From Silene noctiflora (lineage: Eukaryota; Streptophyta; Magnoliopsida; Caryophyllales; Caryophyllaceae): 20,229 nt of DNA. Made by a program: the position numbers and the translations under genes. The stretch covers positions 478,934 through 499,162 of the forward strand of contig VHZZ01000010.1 in the NCBI GenBank assembly GCA_009801015.1. The letters are read 5' to 3'. The notes beneath the pieces were generated by a model. It had not been told where the DNA came from and ran no database searches. It was given only the letters and a program-made list of their open reading frames with translations. The first letter of the stretch is position 1. Each line of letters begins with the position of its first letter. Below are positions 10,541-19,939 of this stretch, in pieces.

Positions 10541-10595
10541 CTAGTTTTAAGCCCGTGCAAGACGGGTTTGCTTATTTAACAATTGTTATTATTAA
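10541..10595 (-). mobile_element. Helitron-like 3' terminus, copy 2 (intact CTAG end)
   Basis: On the minus strand the sequence reads AACAATTGTTAAATAAGC, then a hairpin CCCGT-CTTGC-ACGGG (10552-10566), a 7-base gap CTTAAAA, and CTAG at 10541-10544 followed by T. Hairpin, spacing, CTRR and a 3' flanking T together are the standard Helitron 3' end. The gap length and the sequence inside the hairpin match the terminus at 1957, so both belong to one family. The body lies to the right. It is very AT-rich and codes for nothing visible, so it would be non-autonomous. I could not fix the 5' end. Confidence 0.6.
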
Positions 10596-11420
10596 AATTG
10601 ACAAAATAGATATATCTAAACTTAAATGCACAAAATATAGTCTAAAAAAACCAATTATATACATACAATAATTACTATAAAGAGACAATTTATATTGAGA
10701 ACCTAATAATTTTATAAATTTTTGGAAATTTTAGATATAAATATATTAGGTTTGTATTAGATATGAACTTGATAATTTAAATGACTGTAATAATAAAATA
10801 ATAGGAAAGTAATTAAATAAGGTTAGAGAACATGGGAAAAAAAAAAAAAAAAAAAAAAAAACTGAAAAGAAGCAACCAATCAAAACAATCTAAATGACTC
10901 AGCTTTTATACCACACAATGACAAATTCATCTTGAACCAAAATGCAATATAATTTCTTCGTTCTGATAATTAATTTACCTATTTTATTTTTTAAAACTTT
11001 ATTCAATTGTTTAATTTTCTACTTGTGTATAGTATTAGAAATGCTTTCAATAGAAAATGGAATTACAAATGATTTATCTTTATCTACCTATGTGAATTTT
11101 ATTTGAACCGTTACAAATTTATAACGGATATTGACTGTCATAAAAGAAAATTTGTCTGAGCATGAATCATGTAAGCGAGTAGAGACTAATACGGTGATAC
11201 CTGGTACACACAAACACGTACTTACTCCGTATTATGGGACTATGGACAACACAAACCTTGTGCTCCTCTACTCTTCTTACATGTCCTCAGTCCCACAGGA
11301 CACTTGCACTCCACACACTTTATTTCAATGACTCCACGTGTTTGTATCTTACTCTATGTCTAGGATTCTAGCATTCTCTTCATCTCACACGTGGAACCGT
11401 CTTTTCGTCTACGTATCCGT
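10596..11420. other. AT-rich intergenic DNA with two G-boxes
   Basis: No gene is visible. Part is probably the body of the Helitron-like element. A run of 25 A lies at 10837-10861. Two CACGTG palindromes (G-box, the bZIP/bHLH binding core) occur at 11335-11340 and 11388-11393, 53 bp apart, but no promoter or open frame can be tied to them. Confidence 0.4.
10837..10861 (+). repeat. Poly(A) run, 25 bases
   Basis: Uninterrupted A tract following CATGGG. No SINE boxes are seen upstream. Confidence 0.9.
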
Positions 11421-11421
11421 G

Positions 11422-11492
11422 TAAGACCATCTTATTATACGATAATTTAGTCAGAATAAAAAAAGACTTTTTTATATTATAAGACGGTTTTA
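11422..11492. mobile_element. Short inverted-repeat element, TAAGACC...GGTTTTA
   Basis: The left arm TAAGACCATCTTATTATA and the right arm TATATTATAAGACGGTTTTA are inverted copies with a few mismatches, separated by ~32 bp of AT-rich sequence. TAAGACCGTCTTA-type ends are common in small plant MITEs. No target duplication could be assigned. Confidence 0.45.
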
Positions 11493-11858
11493 TTTAATTT
11501 ATTGTCGGTTTTGAGCTTGACGGGCGTTAAGTTAACCATAGTTGGAAATGGTTTAGGTTACGTAAATGGTATTATAAACGTCTTTATCATATTCCACCGC
11601 CCTTTTACCAAGCAAATACAAATATAGAGTCAAGTAAGATTTAAGAATGGAGTAATATTATCAGATTTTGTTACGATTATTAAATTTTCAACTTTCAAAT
11701 GACTCACCAAGTCATTTTCTTCAAGTTATGTACTTTTTTTTTGTCGTATAATTAACTAAATTACCTACTAATAATGCTTATCCTTTGCTAAAAGTACAAC
11801 TATAGGTGTATACTTGCATAGTTGTATGCCATAACTTGGATGATCCGTTATTTTAGGG

Positions 11859-12246
11859 TTGAGACCTGATCCAAACGGGTCGACCCGTTGGGTCAAAGAT
11901 AAATCAAGAATTTTATTAAAATATTAATATTTATATATTATATTTAAAAAAATGGTTAAAAAATTAATTTTTTTTATTATTTAAAGTTACAAATACAACT
12001 AAAAAGTCAATTTTATATAACTTTTATAATATTTAATAATAAATTAATTATTAAAAAAAAATTATTTTAATAATTATGTTTATATAATTAATGTAAACGT
12101 TGAATATGATTAAAATATTAATTTTAAATATGTTTTACGTTTTTAAAAAATATTTTTTATATTAAAAAAATAGTTTAAAAAAGACGTTAGAAATTATTTC
12201 TTGATCCGTATTCTTACCCTAACCCGACCAGTTTGACAGGTCTAAA
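11859..12246. mobile_element. Probable MITE with imperfect GACCTG...GGGTC terminal repeats
   Basis: The left end reads TTGAGACCTGATCCAAACGG and continues into GGGTCGACCCGTTGGGT. The right end, on the opposite strand, reads TTTAGACCTGTCAAACTGG and then TCGGGTTAGGG. The two align over about 30 bases with small gaps. The 300-bp interior is nearly pure A/T. There is no convincing target duplication, so the copy is old or the boundaries are inexact. Similar ends occur alone near 2951-2979 and 18844-18866. Confidence 0.4.
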
Positions 12247-12414
12247 CTTGTATGTAATGGCGTATTTAGAAAGACTCACATATAGACATTTCAAAATGTT
12301 TTTTATTTGTAGTTTCGTAATTTTTTTTAGTATTACAAAGTTTTAAGACTCCGAAGCGATCTCCTAAATATAAATATGTTAAACGGTGGTATGTCGGATT
12401 ACCAATTCATGGAC

Positions 12415-12631
12415 TATACAACCAGTTGTACTAGTTGTACGGTGTAAAATCTGAGCTTTTTAATAAAGTATCCGAGCTTTATGTTAAAGAATATGAGCTT
12501 TATTAGAAAGTATCTGATGTCATTCATTTACACATTAAAAATATGAACTTTGCATTAGCTCAGAAAAAATACATATAAGTTCGAATTCTTATACCTTGGT
12601 TGTACAATGCTTATATACAACTGGATGTATA
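12415..12631. mobile_element. Probable MITE with 16-bp TATACAACCAGTTGTA terminal repeats
   Basis: The left end TATACAACCAGTTGTA is matched at the right end by TACAACTGGATGTATA, an inverted copy with one mismatch. The interior holds three imperfect direct copies of a GAGCTTT(A/T)TTA-type motif near 12450-12510. The element is 217 bp and has no coding capacity. No clear target duplication beyond a possible TA was seen. Confidence 0.45.
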
Positions 12632-13150
12632 ATCCTATTTGTGTCGGACTAGTATGCATGGTTAATTTACGGGTTGGTGAATTTGGATAGAGTGATTTAT
12701 TATTAATGTTTGTTGAAAAGTTGGTAAACAGGTTTGGATTGCAATCTTTTCTTCTTATCATGTATTCATTGGTGGACTAATCTAAATCAAAATCAAAATC
12801 AAAATCAAAATCTAATCTAAAGAAAACAATATTAATTAAGGCATTAATGTTGTTTTCACCTTCTAGTAGGGTGGCACTATCAGGTCTGAATTCGTATTAT
12901 TTAATTACTTGATTGATTTGGCACGATGACATTTTATATTCAATCTAGTTGCCCCGTAATTCACATGTAATCACCTTCTAGATATTTTCCACTATTCGAT
13001 ATTGAGGTGATCATTTGCGAGTTTGGGAGAACACGATAACAGGCTTAAAATATGGCAAATGAGCCGTATCATTATTGTCCTGGTATACTACCAGAGGAAA
13101 ATCACGGTAACAGGCTTAAAATATTGATCAGAGTAAACTCGAAAAGGAAA
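12632..13150. other. Intergenic region downstream of Hsp70 copy 1
   Basis: No gene is visible. It contains about five copies of a TCAAAA hexamer at roughly 12785-12812. It also has a 22-bp direct repeat with one mismatch (CACGATAACAGGCTTAAAAT type) at 13032-13053 and 13103-13124. Confidence 0.5.
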
Positions 13151-13155
13151 TACAG

Positions 13156-13161
13156 TTTATT
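13156..13161 (-). terminator. Candidate poly(A) signal for Hsp70 copy 1
   Basis: AATAAA on the minus strand, 167 bases beyond the stop codon at 13328. This is a reasonable distance for a plant 3' untranslated region. Plant signals are loose, so this is a candidate only. Confidence 0.4.
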
Positions 13162-13327
13162 GGGGACGGGAATATTTCGAGTCTGAATTAGAAATATCAT
13201 ACGATAAGCTAAAAAAATGTTTCCGTAACACTGATTAAATCAGAAGAGTTTAAACTAGACCTCCCTGATCTTCCTGCTGCACTTATATTGCATCCATATA
13301 AACCAGGGCCGTTTTCGAAATCTCTAA

Positions 13328-15439
13328 TTAAGCTGCAAAATCCCCACAAATCATTTTTAGTTCTCTCAACTTCACTTCAAACTTGGAAATATCCGAAAGA
13401 TCGGAGTTCGATTCCAGCCACTGAAATGTTGTCTGAATGGCTTCCTTTATGTTTTCCTCCTCTGCTTTGTTGCCGATGCTCCCAACATATTTCAATCTGT
13501 CCGAAATTTTTGTAGCGTAGGTCTCGAGAGCGTTTTTAGCATCTACCAGCTTCTTTTGCACCTCGTCTTGAGCCTTGTATTTTGCAGCATCAACCATCAT
13601 CCTCTTGACCTCCTCCTTAGAAAGCCGCCCACGGTGATTTGTAATAGTAATTTGATTCTTTAGACCAGTAACCAATTCGACAGCAGAAACATTTAAAATG
13701 CCATCCAAATCAATTTCAAAACAGACGTCAAACTTGGTCTCGCCTTTTGGTGCAGGAGGAAAACCATAAATGCTAAACTTGTCCAAGAAATTGTTATCTG
13801 CGGCCATCAGTCTCTCACCCTCAAAAAGCCGGAAACACACAGAGGTCTGATTGTCATGGACAGTAACTCGTATCGTGTTTTTCTTCACGGGGATGGTTGT
13901 ATTTCTTGGGATGACAACACGTAATGTGCCATCCGGGTTCTCAATACCCAGCGACAGTGGAGTTACATCCACAAGAACAATATCATTACAAATACCAACA
14001 CCACTTAAGACAGCAGCATGGACAGCAGCCCCATATGCGACCGCTTCATCAGGGTTGATGCTTCTGCAGAGCTCCTTCCCAACAAAAAATTCTTGCAAAA
14101 GTTGCTGAACCTTCGGAATCCTTGTTGATCCACCAACAAGAACAATATCATGAATATCCGCCTTCTCCAATTTAGCATCCTTCATGCACGTCTCCACAGT
14201 GTTAATACAACTAGTAAACAAGTCCATGTTTAACTTCTCAAAACGGGCACGGGTTATTGTTGACGTGAAGTCAATTCCCTCATAAAGGGAATCTATTTCA
14301 ACCATAGTTTGAGCTGTGGATGACAAAGCTCTCTTTGCTCTTTCAGAAGCAGCCCTTAATCTTCCAAGGACTCTTGGACGATTACTAATGTCTTTTTTAT
14401 GCTTTCTTTTGAAATCCTCCAAAAGGTATTCCATCATTTTGTTGTCAAAGTCCCCGCCTCCAAGGTGGGCATCTCCACTTATCGCTTTCACTTCAATTTT
14501 AGACTTGATTATTGATACCAAGGAAACATCAAAGGTCCCTCCACCGAGATCAAAAACCAACACATTCTTTCTTGCATCATCTCGGTTGGAAACCATAGCG
14601 TCAAGACCATATGCCATGGCAGCAGCTGTCGGCTCATTAATGATACGAACCACATTAAGCCCTGCAATGGTTCCAGCATCTTTGGTAGCTTGACGTTGGG
14701 AATCATTGAAGTATGCAGGCACAGTGACAATAGCATTCTTCACTGTGCAACCAAGGTAAGCCTCAGCGACACCTTTCATCTTCGATAAGATCATGGCAGA
14801 TATCTCCTCAGGAGTGAATTTCTTCTCTTTGCCCATATAGTTAGCAGCAATCATCGGCTTCTTGTCTTTTCCTAAAACAGTCCCATCTATAACCTTAAAT
14901 GGCCAAAGTTTGACGTCTTCTTGTATGTCAGTATCACTGAATCGTCTACCTATAAGCCTTTTGACATCTGCGCAAAATTAACAATAAGCAGTTTAAACAG
15001 TAAATAACTACCGCCAGTACCACCACGAACAACAGTCAACAAACACATTGTAACCAAGGTGCTACTGAGTTTGAATACCATCGCATTCATTCGATCACAT
15101 GCAACTGAATAACCGATGCAAGGGTGACATCGATACTACTATCATCTGGTGTCGTTATCTCATATACTTTTGAAAAATTTGCTCATATGTTTAAATTAAA
15201 AAGAAAGGATAAGAAAACAAACCAAAAATAGTATTGAGTGGGTTCCTAGATGCTTGGTTGACAGCGGCTTCACCAATGAGACGCTCAGAGTCAATGAACG
15301 CGACACACGAAGGAGTAGTACGGTTACCCTGGTCATTAGGGATGATCTCGACACGACCATTTCGCCAAACTGCGACACATGAGTACGTCGTCCCAAGATC
15401 AATTCCTATCACTGGCCATTCTCCTCCTTTTCCTGCCAT
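13328..15439 (-). CDS. Cytosolic-type Hsp70 without EEVD tail, copy 1, 2 exons, 618 aa
   Basis: Exon 1 is 15223-15439 and exon 2 is 13328-14967, joined across a 255-bp GT-AG intron that splits the Asp codon before VKRLIGRR, a position I know from plant cytosolic Hsp70 genes. The ATPase domain has all three family signatures: [12 protein letters not shown] (from 11), [12 protein letters not shown] (210-221) and [15 protein letters not shown] (347-361). Catalytic equivalents are present: Asp14, Lys75, Glu184, Asp212 and Thr217. The interdomain linker reads DIVLVDV (401-407) instead of the usual DLLLLDV, and GGEDFD has become GGGDFD. The substrate-binding beta domain (~408-525) is intact and the helical lid is present. 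The protein ends at ICGDFAA, so the Gly/Pro-rich segment and terminal EEVD that bind HOP and CHIP are absent; usual length is ~645-655. No signal or transit peptide is seen, so it is probably cytosolic or nuclear. I saw no perfect heat-shock element (GAAnnTTC) in the 280 bp upstream. Confidence 0.93.
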
Positions 15440-15680
15440 TATTCTTTCTTTTTGCAACGCTTTTCGGAATCACAAATTCACAATGCTTGTAGCAAGAGAG
15501 GAATAAGTTAGTTTAGTAGATGCAAAAATAAGACGCACAAGATTTACGGGGCGAGGGAGAATATTTCACTACACATTACAAAAGATGAACAGAGAGTTTT
15601 TCTAAATCTGTCTTTCAAAACTCTCAACCTATTTTGCGTCACAAATCTCTCCTTAAATAAATAACTAAGTTAAGATAGGG

Positions 15681-15688
15681 TTTATATA
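15681..15688 (-). promoter_or_regulatory. Candidate TATA box of Hsp70 copy 1
   Basis: TATATAAA on the minus strand, ~245 bp upstream of the ATG, implying a 5' leader of about 210 bases. A palindromic TGGGCCCA (15780-15787), the site II/TCP-type core, lies ~95 bp further upstream. Both are motif matches by eye. Confidence 0.45.
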
Positions 15689-15699
15689 TTAACCAACCT

Positions 15700-16200
15700 T
15701 AACAAAGATTAATACAATTAGGAACAAACTAGGAAACTAAAACAACCAACCAAAAACCACTCCAATTAGGAAAGTGGCCTGGGCCCACTAATTTCCAAAA
15801 GTAGACCAAAAAAATATCTATATTCTAGCTCTTATGTCTTCTCCCTTAATTTATTTTTACCGTCTTTAATCTTACGTCGACATATTCCGTACGCGACATA
15901 CGAGTCACATACCAATGAAAAGTTACAATATTTGCATTTTCCCAGAAGAAAATCAGTTTACAGAGAACACTAATTATAGAATAATTATGAGGTACTCTGT
16001 ATTTATTTAGCGTATAATAATCGTAAAGAAATGTTGAATAGTGTACAAGTTACAACGGTCTTATACAATAACTATTGTTAAGGAAATAAATGTAGGTAGA
16101 CTAAGCACCTCTCTACCTCGTCCCGAGGTTTGAGATCTTGGTTGCAATAACATTGGTTGTACTTACATACCATGATACCATCTATCAAATAATTGTAATA
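15700..16200. other. Spacer between the two Hsp70 genes
   Basis: Upstream DNA of copy 1, followed toward the right by the 3' flank of copy 2. No open frame or complete element is seen. A stretch near 16110-16140 (CCCGAGGTTTGAGATC) faintly resembles a SINE B box but has no A box. Confidence 0.4.
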
Positions 16201-16206
16201 GCACAC

Positions 16207-16212
16207 TTTATT
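16207..16212 (-). terminator. Candidate poly(A) signal for Hsp70 copy 2
   Basis: AATAAA on the minus strand, ~345 bases beyond the present stop codon. A nearer non-canonical signal may be used instead. Confidence 0.25.
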
Positions 16213-16440
16213 ATTGCTAAACTACTATTGCCGGGAGACGTCACACCGCCTCTGCTCTGGTAATGCCAACATTCGGCCAGCCGCCGTTGAATGAAATGGA
16301 AGGGCAAAGGAAATAAGAAGACGGTTTTCAATAACATTGTCAATGCAAACATGCAATATCGTGTAATGAATAAACAAGCAGAAGCACTTAGTAGACTAGT
16401 ATTACACAGTGGTACGACAAAAACTTGAGGTTGCATAATT

Positions 16441-16476
16441 AGACTCTGTCTCAATCATTTGTTTACCTTTCATAAA
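16441..16476. mobile_element. Stowaway-like MITE end fragment
   Basis: GACTCTGTCTCAATCATTTG and the following TTTACCTTTC closely match the left end of the MITE at 19003-19176 (CCTCTGTCTCGATCAATTG). No matching right end is nearby, so this is a solo relic in the 3' flank of Hsp70 copy 2. Confidence 0.5.
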
Positions 16477-16519
16477 ACCTTCATGACTGTATTAGACATA
16501 CCCTTTTTGAGATGTTTAA

Positions 16520-16596
16520 TTAAGTTGCAGAATCCCCACAAATACGTCGTAATTCTCTCAATTTTGTTTCAAACGCGGAAATTTCATTAAGTTTTC
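16520..16596 (-). pseudogene. Stranded C-terminal coding remnant of Hsp70 copy 2
   Basis: Beyond the present stop, in the other frame, the sequence still encodes about 20 residues closely matching the end of copy 1 ([17 protein letters not shown] against [17 protein letters not shown]), followed by TAA. Its preservation says the 10-base deletion is recent compared with the duplication. Confidence 0.8.
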
Positions 16597-18662
16597 CAGC
16601 CATTGAAATGTCATCTGAATGGCTCTCTTTATTTTATTTTCCTTTGTTCTGCTGCCAATGCTCCCAGCATTTCCTAATCTGTCTGAAATATCAGTAGCGT
16701 AGGTCTCGAGAGCGTTCTTTGCTTCTACCAGCCTCCTTTGCTCTTCGTCCTGAGCCTTGTATTTTTCAGCATCATCCATCATCCTCTCGACCTCTTCCTT
16801 AGAGAGCCGCGCACGGTGATTTGTAATAGTAATTTGATTCTTTAGACCGGTTCCCAATTCGACAGCGGAAACATTTAAAATGCCATCCAAATTAATTTCA
16901 AAACAGACGTCAAACTCGGTCTCGCCTTTTGGTGCAGGAGGAAAACCGGAAATCATAAACTCGCCCAAGAAATTATTATCTTCAGACATCAGTCTCTCAC
17001 CCTCAAAAAGCCGGAAACACACAGACGTCTGATAGTCGCCCGCAGTAACTCGTATTATGTTCTTCTTCACTGGGATGGTTGTATTCCTTGGAATGACAAC
17101 ATGTACTTTGCGATCAGGGTTCTCGATACCAAGTGATAGAGGAATTACATCCACAAGAACTATATCATTGCTACTATTACTAACACCACTTAAGACGGCG
17201 GCATGGACTGCAGCCCCATATGCAACAGCTTCGTCAGGGTTAATGCTTCTGCAGATCTCCTTACACAGAAAAAACTCTTGCAAGAGTTGCTGAACTTTCG
17301 GTATCCGGGTTGATCCACCAACAAGAACAATATCATGAATTTCCATCATCTCCATCTTAGCATCCTTCAAGCATGTATTCACAGTGTTTATACATTTTTG
17401 GAATAATTCAATGTTTAACTTCTCAAAACGAGCACGAGTTATTGTTGAAGTAAAATCAATTCCCTCATAAAGGCAATCGATGTCAATAGTGGTTTGGGTC
17501 GCTGATGAAAGGACTCTCTTAGCTCGTTCAGAAGCAGCTCTTAGTCGTCCAAGGACCCTTGGATTTTCACTAATGTCTTTTTTATGCTTCCTTTTGAAAT
17601 CCTCCAAAAGATATGTCACCATTTTGGCGTCGAAGTCCCCTCCTCCAAGGTGCGTATCTCCACTTACCGCTTTCACTTGGATTTTACCCTTTACAATGGT
17701 TACCAAGGAAACATCAAAGGTCCCTCCACCGAGATCAAAAACCAAAACATTCTTCATAGCTTTGTCTCGATTACCAATCATGTTATCAAGACCATAAGCC
17801 ATGGCAGCAGCAGTCGGCTCATTGATGATACGAACTACATTGAGCCCTGCAATGGTTCCAGCATCTTTGGTAGCTTGACGTTGTGAATCATTGAAGTATG
17901 CAGGCACAGTGACAATAGCATTCTTCACTGTGCAACCAAGGTAAGCCTCAGCGACACCTTTCATCTTCGATAAGATCATGGCTGATATCTCCTCAGGAGT
18001 GAATTTCTTCTCTTCACCCATATAGTTAGCTACAATCATCGGCTTCTTGTCTTTTCCTAAAACAGTCCCATCTATAACCTTAAATGGCCAAAGTTTGATG
18101 TCGTCTTGTATGTCACTATCGTTGAATCGTCTACCTATAAGTCTCTTCACATCTGCAAAAATGTATAACTTACGATAAGAATAAACAGTAATTTCTCAAG
18201 TCCACTACTACAAAATCGACGACTCCAATCAGATAAATAATCAACAAAAGCCGCCGGAACACAAGAAACGTGAGCACATTGGTTATATATTTGACATATT
18301 CCATTGAATTTGGGGTAACAATGTATAATTATAAAGATTGGGTATATCGTAGAAAAACCCATAAATTTAATTGGTGCATGAAAAATATTAGTCCGTATTC
18401 GTACGATTATAGTAACTAAAAGGGAGCAAATTAAAAGAAACAAACCAAAGATAGTATTGAGAGGGTTCTTAGTAGCTTGATTAACGGCGGCTTCACCAAT
18501 AAGACGTTCAGAGTCAGTGAATGCAACACAAGAAGGGGTAGTACGGTTACCCTGGTCGTTAGGGATGATTTCGATACGATCATGTCGATAAATTGCGACG
18601 CATGAGTACGTCGTCCCGAGATCGATTCCTATTATTGGCCATTCTCCTACAATTCCTACCAT
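16558..18662 (-). CDS. Cytosolic-type Hsp70 without EEVD tail, copy 2, 2 exons, 603 aa, frameshifted C-terminus
   Basis: Exon 1 is 18446-18662 and exon 2 is 16558-18152, with a 293-bp GT-AG intron at exactly the same place as in copy 1. Exon 1 is 217 bp in both genes. The three Hsp70 signatures and the catalytic Asp14, Lys75, Glu184, Asp212 and Thr217 equivalents are kept, so ATPase function is plausible. It shares the GGGDFD change, the DIVLVDV linker and the long VLGKD insertion with copy 1, showing both derive from one already divergent ancestor. It differs at DVIPLS, where copy 1 and the family have DVTPLS. Near the end, copy 2 has 8 bases (about 16585-16596) where copy 1 has 18, a net 10-base loss that shifts the frame. 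It ends with an unrelated dozen residues at a TGA (16558-16560). The old frame continues into a recognisable lid end ([11 protein letters not shown]) and a TAA at 16520-16522. The gene is therefore only slightly truncated; whether it still works is unknown. Confidence 0.92.
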
Positions 18663-18805
18663 TCTTTGTTTGGGTTAATCAATCAAGAAAATTAATAGTC
18701 GTAGCAATTAGAAAGACGAGGAATAGAATACGGCAGTTTATGGTTTTTGTGTTTCTAAGTACAAGTATAGAACCCTACTACGCTACATCGCCGTATCTTA
18801 CTGTG

Positions 18806-18811
18806 TATATA
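18806..18811 (-). promoter_or_regulatory. Candidate TATA box of Hsp70 copy 2
   Basis: TATATA within GTATATAC, ~145 bp upstream of the ATG at 18662 on the minus strand. No perfect heat-shock element was seen nearby. The match is by eye. Confidence 0.35.
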
Positions 18812-18839
18812 CTCCCAATTCCCGCCAATTCTATATTTC

Positions 18840-19001
18840 GATCTAGACCGGTCAAAACTTGACCCATCTAGTAAACCCGACGCGGTTTATCATGGTTAAA
18901 GACTCGTAAATTGACCAGTGATCTAAAATAACCCGTAATATTATGATCCACGCCCGAATCAACTTGATCTACCCATGGGTTAAAGATAAATAAAAAATGT
19001 T
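18840..19001. other. Region upstream of Hsp70 copy 2 with a decayed element end
   Basis: TAGACCGGTCAAAACTTGACCC at 18844-18866 resembles the ends of the element at 11859-12246. GGGTTAAAGATAAATAAAAA near 18977 resembles that element's sequence just inside its left end (GGGTCAAAGATAAATCAAGAA). It is probably a fragmentary relative; no boundaries can be set. Confidence 0.3.
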
Positions 19002-19002
19002 T

Positions 19003-19176
19003 ATACATCCTCTGTCTCGATCAATTGTTTACCTTTCAATTTTGGGAATGTCTTTAATAGACGATATGCCACTACACTCAATTTCGTCTATTTGTCATCA
19101 AATAATTGTCTCTTTATCTTTCTTTGGTCTTTATGTCAAAACGAAAGATAAACAAATAACCGGAGTTGATGGAGTA
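19003..19176. mobile_element. Stowaway-like MITE, ~174 bp
   Basis: The left end reads TACATCCTCTGTCTCGATCA, then ATTGTTTACCTTTCAATTTTG. The right end, on the opposite strand, reads TACTCCATCAACTCCGGTTA, then TTTGTTTATCTTTCGTTTTG. The arms match over roughly 40 bp with a few mismatches, and TA flanks each end. There is no coding capacity. The same left end is found alone at 16441. Confidence 0.6.
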
Positions 19177-19177
19177 T

Positions 19178-19407
19178 TTTTATGTTATATTTGAAATTTG
19201 AAATAATAAACAGAAAAATAATTATTTTAACATTTTAAATCAAAAAATTAATTTAAAAATCAAGATAAGATCACCCATTTGTATATATAAAATAAATTTG
19301 TTGCTATTTCTTATTTATTTTACTTTAATCTTATTTATTACTAGACCCTCTTAAACTTAAACAAATATTAAATCATAAATAAGAAGTTGAGTGTATATTA
19401 GTAGCGC
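19178..19407. other. AT-rich spacer
   Basis: No gene, repeat or element boundary that I can recognise. Confidence 0.4.
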
Positions 19408-19566
19408 TGAGCAAAAAAGTTCAAACCGTATTTTTAAACCGAAATCGAATTACGAAATCCGAATATTCGGTTTTTTGCCGCTGCGGATAACTGAACTCGA
19501 TTTTTTTTAATAAAAATAGAGCGGATTCGGTTGTAAAAAATTCAAAGGAGACCGGTTTTTAAACCG

Positions 19567-19600
<34 letters not shown>

Positions 19601-19903
19601 AGGTATTAAGTCTAATGCAAATTATTAACTTTAGGTGCAATGCTTCTAGGTAACATAGACCATAGAGTGTTTATGTCAAATATATTAGTATTGTCGATTG
19701 ACTCAACCTAATTTTTCTATGTGTTTCTATGCATTTGGTTGTGCATCTTTCCTGAAACCGGTTAACCAGTTTATGGATCCGTTTTTTATATTAAGGAAAA
19801 ACCGGTTAACCGGATTAATAATTCGGTTTCCGAAAAATCTAATTTTTAAAACTGGTTATCCGAACCGGTTTGCAAAACCGGAGCAGATTACCGGTTTTGC
19901 TCA
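19408..19903. mobile_element. AACCGG-rich element with 9-bp terminal inverted repeats, ~496 bp
   Basis: The left end TGAGCAAAA (19408-19416) and the right end TTTTGCTCA (19895-19903) are perfect inverted repeats. The interior beside each end is packed with CGGTTT, AACCGG and GGTTAACCGG palindromes, and a 29-T run lies at 19567-19595. Ends of the TGAGCAAAA...AACCG kind occur in plant hAT-like elements. The 8 bases flanking each side do not match, so either the target duplication has decayed or the boundary is off. A 72-codon plus-strand open frame at 19698-19916 is just a translation of the CCGGTT repeats. Confidence 0.45.
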
Positions 19904-19939
19904 AGCAAAATATTAACGGGAAACACTATAAAGTATAGA

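Noticed and set aside
11222-11655. TACTCCGTA near 11222 and GGAGTA near 11650 as ends of one MITE
   Set aside because: The matching stretch is only about 6 bases, too short for terminal repeats of a 430-bp element.
12785-12812. TCAAAA hexamer run as a CRISPR-like or regulatory array
   Set aside because: Contiguous 6-bp units with no spacers. It is a simple microsatellite.
16105-16145. SINE B-box-like sequence in the Hsp70 spacer
   Set aside because: Only a partial B-box match, with no A box at the right distance.
13851-17797. Plus-strand open frames of 75-125 codons across the Hsp70 genes
   Set aside because: They are antisense shadows of the Hsp70 coding exons. The minus-strand reading has full family conservation.
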